From: Silene latifolia
Lineage: Eukaryota > Streptophyta > Magnoliopsida > Caryophyllales > Caryophyllaceae
Assembly: GCF_048544455.1 (NCBI RefSeq)
Contig: NC_133537.1
Span: forward strand, 308,301,738 to 308,365,737
Direction of reading: 5' to 3'
DNA: 64,000 bases
Of the stretch, positions 34,647 through 46,800 are shown piece after piece. Each line of letters begins with the position of its first letter. The stretch's first letter is position 1. The position numbers and the translations under genes were made by a program. Under the pieces are notes generated by a model, which saw only the letters and a list, made by a program, of their open reading frames with translations, was not told the DNA's origin and made no database searches.

Positions 34647-36251
34647 ATGGCAAGGACTAAGGGAGCAACAAAGGCAACAAAGGCACCAAAGGCTAAGGCA
34701 CTCTCACAAAGGCAAAAGGCTCTTCAAACAAAGAAAGCATTGGCTATGGTGGTAGCAACACCAAACTTGGAAGTGCAACAACAACAACAACCTTCTATGG
34801 GAGCAACAACACCTTCTACTCCGAAAATCGATCAACTTTTGCATTATCCGGAGGTAACTTTTATTTCCGAAACCCATAGAGATACCTTTGTCAAGTTTGC
34901 TAGAAAGTCATTACAATCCACCAAATTTATATGTGAAGATACCTTAGAAAAATTGGGTGTTCTTGAGCAAACTAGAGCCTTTTTCAAAGCCATGGGGTTG
35001 AAGAAATTATTTGAAACAAAGGAGTTGACATACCCTTCCCTTACCTTGGAATTTTTGAGTTCTTTGAAAGTCACCAAAGTTGAGAATAGGGAGAATCTCG
35101 AGTTTCGTCTAGCTAATGTTAGTAGACGCATTTCCTTTAGGGAATTGAGTGAAATTTTGGGTCTTAGTGATGAACCGCGTTATTTTAAGAATTATGGAAA
35201 GTATGACCCCGAACCTCTTTGGGAGGCAATTTCCGGGAGGAAATTTGAGGACTTTCATGCGAGTCGTGCTCTTTTGGTCCACCATCCGGGCATAAGAGTA
35301 TGACACAAGGTCGTGGGAAACACCATAATTGCAAGGAAAGATACCAACCATTTCACCAAACTTGATTTTATTCTCCTTGAATCGGCTTTGAACATTGGAA
35401 GAGTACACACCAAGCCTTACAATTCTTTGAGGCTCTTGGTAGATAGATGGCTCAACATTGATTGTGGGAAGAAGGGCACTACCGTTATTGTCAATGGCGG
35501 CCTAGTCACTATCCTAGCTAAGCACTTTGATCCTAACTTCAATAACGATAACAAGTACAAAGCAAAGGAGGGTGGCCATCTTGTTGATTTGCATACTATG
35601 ATACACAAGTACAAGTGGGTTGCCCATAACCCCCTTGACACTAAGTATGGATGGCTCACTAGTGAAGCTAGATCGTTCACCTTACCTTCAAAGATTTGTC
35701 GTCTAAGCGTCCACCGGACCAATTATCTACTTCCCCTTTCTAAAGAGGCCGAGTATATTATTCAACAACAAAAGGGTGATCTTGAAACTCCCTCCTCTTC
35801 CATTGTCATACCACCTTACCCCTTTGAGTATGAAGAGTTCAAGCCGGAAGGAGTTGAAGCTAGAAATGATTATTTGACTCTTCTCATGCAAGCAATGCAC
35901 AAGCAAGCCTTTGAGGACCGGAAAAACGCTTATTTGGCTCAATATCCACCCCTCATACACTTAGCTAGGCAAGGACTACTTGATCCATCTTGTCCTTTGC
36001 CTAGTTGGGCGGATAGAGAAGTCCTATTTCCGGGTGCATCTAGGGTCGTTTCGGGTGACAATGAGGTTGTTGGTAATGATGAAGAAGTTGATGATAACAT
36101 TGATGAAGAAGCAAGTGAAGAAGGAGAAAAGGATGGTGAAGATGATGATGAGCAAGATGAGGAAGAAAGTGAAGAAGCAAATGACAAGGGAAGTGGCAAT
36201 GTGACCACTTCTAATGAGGAAAGTGATGGTGATAGCATGATGGAAGATTAG
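34647..36251 (+). pseudogene. Athila ORF1 protein of element 2
   Basis: Start chosen at MARTKGATKATKAPKAKA (34647). The N-terminus is lysine/alanine-rich with a Gln run (QQQQQ), then a globular region (FVKFARKSLQSTKFICED, YPSLTLEFLSSLKVTK, RISFRELSEILGLSDEP, FDPNFNNDNKYKAKEGG). One TGA at 35301-35303 interrupts it where a Trp codon is likely ancestral. The last 65 residues are strongly acidic (DNIDEEASEEGEKDGEDDD). No signal peptide or transmembrane helix is seen, so although it lies in the env position it does not look like an envelope protein. Known members of this Athila ORF1 family have no established function. The basic head and acidic tail would suit a nuclear or chromatin-associated protein; that is inference. 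Confidence 0.8.
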
Positions 36252-38305
36252 CAAGCCTTGGAGACTCCTACCCTCTCATGGTTTGTCTATTTCTCTCTTT
36301 GTTTTAATTATAATTTTGATCATTGTTGGAGTAGTCCTAGCACCATAGAGGACTCACACCTCGGTACCATTGAGGTGTTCTCATTTCATTGTTCCCATTT
36401 TCAAAATCCAAAATGACAAATTAGTTTCATGCATTGCATAGTGTGTGCATGAACTACACCCATCCTTGGACATTAGCAATAGTGTCTCACTCGGTTTGGG
36501 GAAGTTAATGCATATACAACGGGAGGTAATCTAAATTATCCTCTCCGTCATAACAAAAATCATGCATCATGTAGTGTAGCTTAGTGTAGATTGCATTTAG
36601 TGTAGAAATCATGCATCATCTTTGCATAATTTCCATCATTTTGGCCATTGAGGACAATGCCCATATTAGTGTGGGGATGAGAATTCTAACATTTAACTCT
36701 TATTCAAAAATCCAAAAAAATTAAAAAATTTCAAAAATCATAAAAATTTGAAAATTGAAAACCCAAAAACATGTTTATTTCCTTTTGTAGTCTTGTATAT
36801 ATTGTCTTGTATATATTGTGTTTGTTCTATCCTTATTCACATTGATCGACTACGCCACATCCGAGACATGAGGATATTGAAGACCGCATGGTATGATCTT
36901 TCCAATCTCCTTTTTCCTCTTTATGTTAATGACTATGTGGCTTTATTTTGATTGATGCGGTATAACAATGTGAACTTAGGACTTGCATTTAGTTTATATG
37001 TCATATTAGTTAATAGAATCACTTGCATTAGGATGTTTATATTAGTTGCATCATGGCATGTAGTTGCATGTTAGAAATGTTTTGAAAAATGCCTAATTAG
37101 GAACTTTGACAAGAGCAACTAAGCCATTACAAATACTTGTTCAACTTAAGACTTTGCCTACTAGAATGGTTGTAAAACACCCTAGATAGTGTCATACTAG
37201 TGTCTTTTGACCCATGACCCAAAGCCTAGTCAAGGGTTTGCATGTGAGTCACCTATCCAACCCCGTGATGCGATGTGGACTTGGTTAACTTGTCTAGGTG
37301 ACCTTGATTGACCTTGTGGTAAGGCAACCCAAAAATATTTTCTATCAATAAGCTTGAAGTGCTCATTTCAAAGAAATTTTGTCATGTGGAAGTAATCTAA
37401 TGCCAAGGAATCTCAAATGTTATGAATTGTTGAAAGTTGAGAAATTTAAGTTGTTTTGATGGAGGCGTACCACTTCGATGTGCTTTGGTGCGGGATCCAT
37501 TGAATTGGGCCCCCATACGGTTGTGAATTCGGCCGCCCAGAGACAGAGTGACTATCACCCCGAAAAGCTATTGTCTAGAGGTTAACTGGTTGCCTAATAA
37601 GCGATTGGCGAAAGCAAAGGACACTAGCCCGGAAGGGACAAACCCCATCTTAAATTTTTGAAATGTGAAAGTGAAATGAGGAAAATTTTGAATACTAGTC
37701 ATATCCACCCGTTGTGAATATAGATTTGAGCATTTCATTCCCAAAAAGCTTTTTTGTCAAGCCACTTGGTCGAGCTTGGGACGATCCATGACCTTTACTT
37801 TTGTAGAGAATTCGAGACTTGTCATGTCATATGCTACTAGCATCATAGGGATCATCATTCCGCCACCATCCGATCGCTCTTGACGAAAGCATTTGGAAAT
37901 TGAGGACGAAAGTAGTCTAGTTTAACACCATTTGGAGGTGATTTAGTGCCATCCTCTTAGCCTTAGTAATTTGTTGAACTAGTATTTGTGAAGGATTACA
38001 TGCTCTTAAATTTGTTCCTCTTTAGTGCCTCCGCCACTTGATGAGGAAGTGGCTATTCCTTTTGTAGATGCATCCATTATGTAATTTTGTGTGCTTAATG
38101 TTTGGATGTGTCGCCATTTTGGCAAGACCCACCTTGCCTTGCAAGAAGGCATCCTACCTCATGGTTGTCTTGTTGTGAGTTGAAGGGGCGGAGTGAGACC
38201 CGCTAATTGTCTCATATCGGCTATATTATTAGGACAGGTTAGTATTGGTCCTAGTCTTTGTCACCTCTTTACTCGGAACGAGCAAAGGTTCGGTTTGGGG
38301 ATATT
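36252..38305 (+). other. Element 2 3' untranslated region
   Basis: About 2 kb without a supported frame. Early motifs CCATTGAGGACAATG (36645-36659) and TTAGTGTGGGGATGA (36666-36680) match element 1 downstream of its ORF1, and the second repeats 33824-33838 exactly. The end GGTTCGGTTTGGGGATATT just before the LTR is the likely polypurine-type primer region. Confidence 0.6.
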
Positions 38306-40063
38306 TGATGTGACCATAATTAGCGCATATTTAGCCCCCGAATTAGCCTTGTTCCCATGCTTTTTAGTGCATATTTGGGTCATTTCTTATCTTTAGTTCT
38401 TTGTTTTGCATATTCTTTGAGATTTTGATCCCTTGGTAGGAAAGGAGTAAGAATCTTGTATTTTCATAGCAAAACGAGACTAAATTGATCGAATTCAATG
38501 ACCAAGCATCAAGGAGAGACAAGATTAGAAGGCCTTTGTACATATTATAGTAGAAGAGCAATGCTGAGAAAGGATCCTTGAGTCCCCAAGGAAATCCCCA
38601 AGGAATTTATGAAGAAAAGGGAAGAAAAGAAGAAGATGTCTTCTTTGAGTGACAATCCGTGCGGATTGTCACCAATCCGGCCGTCCCTGCACTGCACAAT
38701 CCGTGCGGCTTTGCTCTAATCCGCTCGGATTCCACCTCCACAATCCGCCCGGATTCCCTTGAATCCTCTCGGACCCAAACACCAGAATCCGCCCGTCCCG
38801 ACCTTATTCCGCCCGGATTCTAGCACAGCGTGATTTCCTCTTCTCCAAGCTACGAAGAAAGAAGCCCTTCCTTCGAAAAATACCGGCTCCTCCTTGCTCA
38901 ATCTAAAAAGTGTAATTACTAGTTTAGCCCTTAGTTAACCCTAATGCATCCTCCCTAATTTCCACTATAAATACCCCATTAGTCTAATTAGAGGAGGATG
39001 TTCTTCTTATCAATAATTAGAGTAGTTAATATCAATCAAATCTCTCTTTAGTATTGTAATCAACAATTAATCAAGTTCTAATACAAGTTTTATTTCCTTA
39101 ATCTCTCTTTTATTCATCCTTTATTTTGGGTAATTGAAGATTATTTGGGTTATTGTTGGGAGATTGACAACCTCTCAATCAAGCATTCAAGTACTTCTTT
39201 TATCTTTGCTTTATTATTGGAATCATTAGTAGGTATAATCTCTTAATCCCTTTTTAATTATTGTTAATTACTTTCATTTATTCATCATGTTTCATATTGT
39301 TGGTATGATTGACAACCTTGCTAGCATGATCAACATGATAATAAGTGAGTAGTCTCTTAGCTAGGGTTAAATGGGTGATTAGGGGAAACCAACATGGGGA
39401 ATGATTCATGCTTAAATTAATATGCTTTCATATTTTATTTGCTTGCTTGTTTTGATCTCAACTCATGCACATGTTATGTTTGATGAAATGCTAAGCTTAT
39501 GAATCCTTGCATTTACCACCATCACCTATCTTTTCAATGAGACTTGTAAGACATAACCCAACTCGAGTCTCATTAGACCATGCATGTTGTTGAGTAGGGA
39601 AGATTAAGTCGACTTGTAGGTGTTGTACAATCTAATCGATTCGGCTCCGGGACCCAAACTTTCCTAGGATTGTAAGATATAACCCAACTCAATCCATCAC
39701 AACAATAATTGCTTGCTTATAATTTGAGAACATGTTTGTATGATCAATTCCCATGATTCCCCTATGATCCCATGACACCCTAGTGCTTTTAATCAATTGT
39801 TTACACCCCTTTAATTCATCTTGCTTGTTTATTTTCATTGCTATTTTAGTTTAGTGACCTTCTACATCAACCCAATTTGTGACACCCCTTAGACACCACT
39901 AGTTGCAATAGAAATCTCATTTCAACTCCCGTCCCTTGGGATCCGACCTTTACTTGCCTCTTTACTAATTGTAGAGTTGTTTGTGTAGTTATAAATTGTG
40001 TTTTGATTCGACCGTGACCCAACGACCACATCTTTAATTGTGAACACGAAACGGAACAGATCA
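38306..40063 (+). repeat. Element 2, 3' LTR
   Basis: Nearly identical to 28928-30683; includes the CGNNCG cluster at 38653-38820 and TATAAATA at 38966-38973. Differences are few, for example CCCACAGCTGC versus CCCTGCACTGC in the cluster. Confidence 0.94.
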
Positions 40064-40068
40064 CGAAC

Positions 40069-41662
40069 CAAGGATGATTATGAATTATGGCTAATATGTT
40101 TGCAAATGTAAATAAATGAGAAAGATGCTAAGTAAAATGGGGGGGGGGGGGGGGGGTTAAAATACGCTTTAATTTGTAATTAACCAATAATATCATCGAG
40201 TCACAGACTAAACCGTCATGGTATAAAGAACCAAGGATGATTTTTGTAATGGTCAAAATATGTTTATCATAAAAATGAATTATAATGGTAAATAAAAGAA
40301 AAGAATTTCCTTTAAAATGTAATTAACCAATTAATATCACCGAGTCACGGACTAAACCGTCATGGTATATGGAACCAAGGGCGATTATAATTTATGGCTA
40401 AAAAATTTGTCATAAAAATGATTTGAAACATTTGAAAAGGTAAAAACCGATTACAAATAAGAAATGAAATAAAGAGGAAAGACGAGAACAAACACGTTTG
40501 AGTCTGACCCGAGAACCCACAAGAGGCGCGAGCCTCTTTGCATAGCAAAGGGCTTCTGCCTCGGGCCAAACTTCGGTTTTGGCTCGTCTAAACTATATTT
40601 GAATCGTGTTATGCATTGTTCATGCATATAAACTCATAAAAACAATAAAGATAAAATAAATGAGTTGTTTACATCCTCAAACTTACGTGTATTGATGTTT
40701 GCGACGTAGACAACTTTAGAGACGGTTTTCTCGTAGCGACTACTCACGATCAAAGAAGTTTAAAAGAGTGCCTTAAAAAAGGATTTTGTTTTTAAAATGA
40801 GTTGAAAATATGTTGTTGAAAAGCATGTTGATTAATGTTGAGTTGGTCGAATGGGTCAGTCGAATGCACGGCGACGGTACCAAACAAAATGTGTAAGGCT
40901 TGTGTTTACGATCGGTAGGTCGTAAACACGTGTCGATTTTGTGACTTAGGAAGTCGAGTCTAGAAGTTTAAGGGAGATGTGACGGGGCGGACGCTCGTGT
41001 GAGTTTTATGGTGTGTGATGGTGGGTATTTATAAAGAAATGTGGGATGGTAGGCCGGTTGAGTTTTCTTGGAGGCTAAGGAGACACCCCAAAGAGGCGCG
41101 AGGTGCCTAGTGACTGAAAGGGATATACTGTCCCTTTCAGAAATTTGGATTTTCCATTTGTTCTAACCAATGTTTTGTTGGTTGTGATTTGTGGTCTTTG
41201 ATGATTGCTTAGCCGTGTAAGCTTGATCTTGGGTGTTATTTGGGGTAGGTATTTGTGTCCTTGACTCGGGTTTGACCCGTGTGAGTCGGGATTCGAATTT
41301 CAAGTCGGTTTTTGGCCCGGTGTCGGTTTAGACTCTAAATAGAGTCATTTTAATGGAAATGATATGATAAAGACATTCATGGCATTATTTTTGACATTCG
41401 AGATTTGGGTTGACTCGGGTTGACTCAGGTTGACTCGAGTTGTGGGTTTCTGAGTCGGTTTTGGGTCCGAAGATGGTTTTAACTCTAAATAGTGTTATTT
41501 TAATGCAAATGAAGTTAGAAAACTTTTTAAATCATTTTTCATATTCTAGTAGTGCATTAAACAGTCTCATGTATAGCCAATCCACGCACGCATAACAAAA
41601 ACACGTTATAGTCTGATCATCATCAGGTGGTTTTTGGAAGGTGCAGATACTGGGTATCTACA
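40069..41662 (-). repeat. Element 4, 3' LTR, inner part
   Basis: Continues the LTR interrupted at 28927; matches 63565-64000 as far as that runs. Includes an 18-base G run (40139-40156), repeated GAGTCACGG and CCGTCATGGTAT units, and GAGGCGCGAG motifs at 40522 and 41093. In element orientation the LTR starts TGTAGATACCCAGTATCTGC at 41662. Confidence 0.88.
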
Positions 41663-41675
41663 GAGCCCCCACTTT
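41663..41675 (-). promoter_or_regulatory. Element 4 polypurine tract
   Basis: Minus strand AAAGTGGGGGCTC directly before the 3' LTR. Confidence 0.75.
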
Positions 41676-41899
41676 GACTGAGGCTTGGACGGGGAAAAAG
41701 TCCAAGTATGGCCTCCAGGTCAATCGAAGATTACAACCTGAAGACCATTGCGACGTCGAGGTGACTCAAAAGGGTTTGAGCTAAGGACCTGCCGTCGGGA
41801 AGGGCGACGTCAAGGCAACTCGAGGATTTGAGTCAAGGACCTCCCGTCAGGACATTTTTAGAGTCTGTCGACTTCCGATGCGGGTCGTTTAAAGTCCAA

Positions 41900-42375
41900 T
41901 AGACTACGTATAAAGGCTCGCCAGCCATAAGAAGGAGTCATACCTGAGGCATCTTCGGGATACGTCCTTGAATCATTTGCGCGCAAAGGCTCGCCAGCCG
42001 TGTCGAAGGTGCGTTTTAAGGCTCGCCGGCCATAGGAAGGAGTCATACCTGAGGCATCTTCAGGATATGTCCTTGAATTGTTTCTTGTGTGCGTGCAAAG
42101 GCTCGCCAGCTACGTTGAAGGTGGTGCGTTGTGAGCCACGCCAGCCAAAGGAAGGAATCATACTTGAGGCATCTTCGGGATATGTCCTTGAATTGCTTCT
42201 TGTGTGCGTGCAAAGGCTCGCCAGCTATGTTGAAGGTGCATTTTGAGGCTCGCCAGCCATATAAAGGAGTCATATCTGAGGCATCTTTGGGATATGTCCT
42301 TAGATTGCTTCTTTTGTGTGTACAAAGGCTCACCAGCTATGTTGAAGGTGCATTTTGAGGCTCGTCAGCCATCGA
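41900..42375 (-). repeat. Tandem repeat in element 4 3' UTR (GGCTCGCCAGCC family)
   Basis: Four to five units of about 110 bp. Each has GGCTCGCCAGCC once or twice, then GAAGGAGTCATACCTGAGGC, ATCTTCGGGATATGTCCTTG and a short variable tail. Short frames across it (for example 42043-42333 minus) simply reflect the repeat. Confidence 0.8.
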
Positions 42376-42584
42376 TGGTCGAATGATCAACTGTGGGAAA
42401 TAACCTGAAACATCGGGCTTATTTCGAGATATTGTCTGGTAAAGACTTCCAACCAGGTTGACGTTGATATGTTCAGCTAAGGACGAACTCCAAGTTGTTG
42501 GGGGTTCTAAATGAACTCCGTGGGGACATATCATATAAGCAAGGCTCTATGGAAAACCAATTAGGGAGAGCGTTGCGTCGGGAT

Positions 42585-42589
42585 CATGA
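42585..42589. repeat. Target-site duplication of copia B, left copy
   Basis: CATGA before the LTR; the same CATGA follows the other LTR at 51416-51420. Confidence 0.92.
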
Positions 42590-43826
42590 TGTTGGAGTTT
42601 TTGTCCTCCACAATAGTGCATGATAATATTATTAAATCTCATTAAGGAATATGCATGGGATATTCATTAGCAATACTAGTCAGCTGATCAATGTATATCG
42701 GTAACGGTTGGCCAACTAGGGTTTGACGTTACTGTCGTGAGACGACGGTGTTCAGCTGATCCCTTTCGGTCACACCTAAAGGAACGAGCCCCAACACGAA
42801 AGCTAATTAATTATATGAGATATAATTTAAATTAGTCCCTTGATTATATTGACTAAGAGTTAGTGGATTAAATTGATTTAGAGAGATTTCGAGTTGTGAA
42901 CTCGAGGAGCGGCGGTTATTATTTAATTACGCGATAATTAAATAATAAGTTTTATGAGACGGGTTTTAGTTAATTAATTGTTAATTCACTAAAATTATAC
43001 TAATTGATTAATGTGATTAATATTAGTACGTAAATAATATGTGTAGTGGTACACGTATATTTACGGAGTGATTTGGACGAAATTAATTGGAAGCATTTAA
43101 ACATGAAACGATGTTTAAATAAAATTTACACGTATTTGTGTGACAAATATAAGAACCAAAATAGACCCGTAAATGGGACATTGGACCGTGTAAATGAAGT
43201 TAGTGGATGATCATAATCATTTCACTTTTACTTGTTTTTCTTCCATAAGTTGTCATAACATCTTTGTGCATGTGACAAAAGATTGGACAATATTAAAAAC
43301 AAGTTGACTCCTACACACTACCCTTCCACCCGCCACTTTCCCCAAATACTCTCCAAATTGTTGTTCATTTTTCTACCACTTCACTTGTACATTTTTGCAT
43401 GTGAACAACAATTTGTCTATCTCTCTAAAAATCATAAGCATCATTTTTACTAAGATTGTTAGTAAAACAAAATAAATACTAAGAGTGTTAGTATTATTTA
43501 CATAATATTCAAGGGTTATATGGTTAATTTCTAGTTAAAATTAATCATATGAGTTGGAGGTTTGTTCTTGGGTGCAACTTAAAGGAGCTCTTGTAATTTG
43601 AAGATTGGATGATCTTGCCATTCTTAATAGCTCAAGAACAACCAAGATGGGTGATCTTGGTTGTGCCCAAATACTACCATTTCTCAATGTAAGGAAAATT
43701 ATTTTCCTCTTCTTTTATTCTAATATGCTTTTATATTGCATGCATGTTACATAGATCACCAAAATGATAAATTATGAGATAATTTAATTTTTATTAGAGA
43801 GTCTAATATGGATCTATGATCCTTCA
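42590..43826 (+). repeat. Copia B 5' LTR
   Basis: Starts TGTTGGAGTTTTTG, ends GATCCTTCA. The other copy lacks one T in the first bases. Shares GTTTGACGTTACTGTCGTG with copia A. Confidence 0.93.
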
Positions 43827-43828
43827 AG

Positions 43829-43840
43829 TGGTATCAGAGC
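43829..43840 (+). promoter_or_regulatory. Copia B primer-binding site
   Basis: TGGTATCAGAGC two bases after the LTR, the usual initiator-Met-tRNA site of Ty1/copia. Confidence 0.92.
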
Positions 43841-46800
43841 TTAGGCTTGTAATTTGCATGTTGATTTTAAGCATATTAATAAATTATGAGATAATTTATA
43901 AAAACTCAAAAATTGTGTTAGACGAGGTTTTAGCACGAAATATTTGGGACATGCATATCTACTGATCTCAAAAGATTTGTGGTTAAGTTTGGTGATTTAT
44001 GAAATTATTTTGCTATTTTTAATGATTTTTGGTAGAAAACCGAGTCAAAATGCCGTATTTTAGTTAAAAATTGATTCGGTCCATGGATTTTTTATGGTAT
44101 TTCATGCATGTTTTCTACTGATTGTATGCAAAAGGTTGAAGGTTGGTTCGAATTTTTTGCATGTTTATTGATTTTATGAGATAAAAGTCGATAAAAGTGA
44201 AATAAATTAATCATAATTTTGAAATAATTGATTCTGCCCATGATAAATTTATGTACATTTAAAAATATTATTTAAATATTAAAAGTTAATTTTAAAATGT
44301 GTTTTCACCTTTTTTTATGTTTATTGGTTTTAGTGGTTAAAAACCGATAAATATCGATCTTTTTCTTCATAAATTTTATACGGATTTTTGGGGCAATGTT
44401 TCTGACATTTTGATGTTTTTGGGAGTGTTCCAGAATACTCAAAATTTCTGTTTCAATTTTTCTGGGTAATTTTTCAATTATTTTGGATTTTTACTTAAAA
44501 ATTATGATTTTTACCGATTAAATTAGCAAAATATCACCAAATCAAATTAATTATTCATCATAAAATTAGTGAGGACTAATTTTGAGGTTCAAAACAGTTT
44601 GGACAATTAGTTTGGACTTAAATGAGATTTAAGAGTTGATTATTGATTTTTACATGTTAAAAATCGATTAAATCCACAAAAACCCGAGATGGATACCAAC
44701 GATTGATGGATAGGGCGATTTTGGCATCATTTTACAGCATTTTAAGCATATTTATTTAAGTTGAATGAATGATTGTCATTTATTTAAAGTATTTATCTTG
44801 TTGTACCTAGTATGGCCTAGTTTATTTAATCGTTATTACCCGAAATGAATGGGAATATCGATTTGTTTGTAATTTAAATACGATCTCGTATCGTCGGTTT
44901 GTAATTAATTAATAGTTTTATTTATTTTATTAATTAATGTATAATAGGAATAGCTATGTAATTCAATTGTAATATTTATTTTTACCGGCGTTTCCAAAAG
45001 ACGGATTACATCGAAACGGATTACATCGAGACGAAGTCTATTTTTGGAAGGTGTTCCAAATCCCACAAGAAGGAGCCACTTATGGAATGAAGAGGCAAGG
45101 GACCAAGGAGTTGGTTTCCGAAATGTAATATACTAGTTTTTATTAACTAGGTGGCCATACTAGAATTTATTCATATGCTTACTTGTTTGCTTGTTTTATT
45201 TTCGCGCATGCCAAAATCGCCATTCACATGCATTTTATCTTCGCGATTGTCAATTCATGTCATTTACATTCACCGACTTAGTTCACTTATAGGGAATTTA
45301 TGACTAAATTGACAAGATCTCTCACATAACTAAAATTGAGATTAGCCTTACCAATTAGTAATACCTATGAATCTCTTGTTCATTAGAGCCACGACACGCT
45401 CGCCCAAGCGGGATGTTCTCTTTTTACCTTGATTAAGTAGGGTGGTAAGCGGTTATCACACGCCAAAATTGGTTGGACTCAACGGGATATAAGACGGTCT
45501 TGTGTTCCGGGGCTAGTAAATGGATTTAAGGAAATTCGTCGACCAAGAGTTCTAGAGGTAGAATTAGTCAACGTGACTTACCGAATTTACACAATTATGG
45601 GATGTTTCGCCCAAGCGATGCTCATTTTTGTTTAATATTTGGGTCTTGGAATCATTTATATAATTTAGTGGGAGATCATTATATAAATGTTAAAACTTGT
45701 TAAAGATGTTTCACAAGTAAAATTAAAACATTGAATGTTAATTTTTCCTATTTTTCGTTCATTCTCATAAATGTATGACATCGCGCACTTCATCCTCCTT
45801 TCTCTATTTATTGTTATACTTGTTTCATTCTTTCATAGAAAGCGGTTTCTTTGGAGGAATTAATGATTGGTAACATGATTTACCAATTCACCTATATAAG
45901 CTTACAACGATTTTTGCGGTTATTATACAACTTAATTAACGTCCATACATGTTAAAAAGGGGTTTCATGTTGCAAACTCATATTACGAGTTTAAAAGGAA
46001 GTCACATTTTATCAAGAGAGTCTTGATTTCGGAAGTGACACCTCCTCCGTCATGATGATGACATATTAGTTTTAATTACTCAAGTGTAATTCAAAAGTTT
46101 GTGAAAAGAGTTTTCAAAAACACTTACAATACTCCAATATGATACCGTCAAATGGATCACTTCGAGAAAGGCCAAATCGATTGTTTATGCGCTAAAGAAT
46201 TTAGGCATATGATAACAATTGAACGGTTAGGTAGTCAAATTTCGCAAGAAGTTGAGATTTTGCCACATGTTGCACTCACTTTATAGTAATTAACTCTTAC
46301 TAAGTGTATAAAATATCACGAATGACATGAAGATAGGTCTTCATGAGATTCATTTTTGCTTGATTGAAGCAAAGAGGAATGTGAAAGTGAGTGGGAGTTA
46401 AGAAGTATCAACCCTTGATGTATGCGATAGAACAAAGTTGAAAGAGACATCTACTCAATGGATAGGCTAGTTCCACTATCTTGGTATGAGATACCAAGTA
46501 CGGGTCATTTCTTTGTAAAAAAGTTTACATGAATTGATAAAACGTAAGACGTTTAGTATAGGACATTTTGTATCGAAATGGTGCTAGAGTAGCAATAATT
46601 TCGATAGGGACAAATGTACCTAAATTTGGTTTTAAAAGAATGTAATCATCTATGTTTATACATAGAAGGCATCACTCATGTGATTTAAAACAAAAGGTTT
46701 TACCTACTCCTATGATAACTTGGTGGTTGGTTTAGACCACTTAAGTTAGAGGAATTTTACATTCTTAATGAAAACTAAATGTTATACTATCTTGTAGATT

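Larger units (their letters stand above)
28928..40063 (+). mobile_element. Athila-like retrotransposon lacking RT and integrase (element 2)
   Basis: Bounded by LTRs 28928-30683 and 38306-40063 (about 1.76 kb each, TGATGTGACC...GATCA). Contains a PBS identical to that of element 1, a gag-protease frame (30824-33568) and an Athila ORF1 frame (34647-36251). Between them is 1.08 kb of non-coding sequence where Athila elements normally have RT, RNase H and integrase. The LTRs are almost identical and each main frame carries just one TGA, so this copy is young. It must have relied on another element's polymerase and integrase. The lesion-free absence of pol suggests a non-autonomous family rather than a random deletion. 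Confidence 0.92.

Noticed and set aside
41662..41690. Sequence right of the element 4 left LTR considered as a primer-binding site in plus orientation
   Set aside because: The minus strand gives a clear polypurine tract here and a good primer site at 59910-59928, so the element runs on the minus strand.
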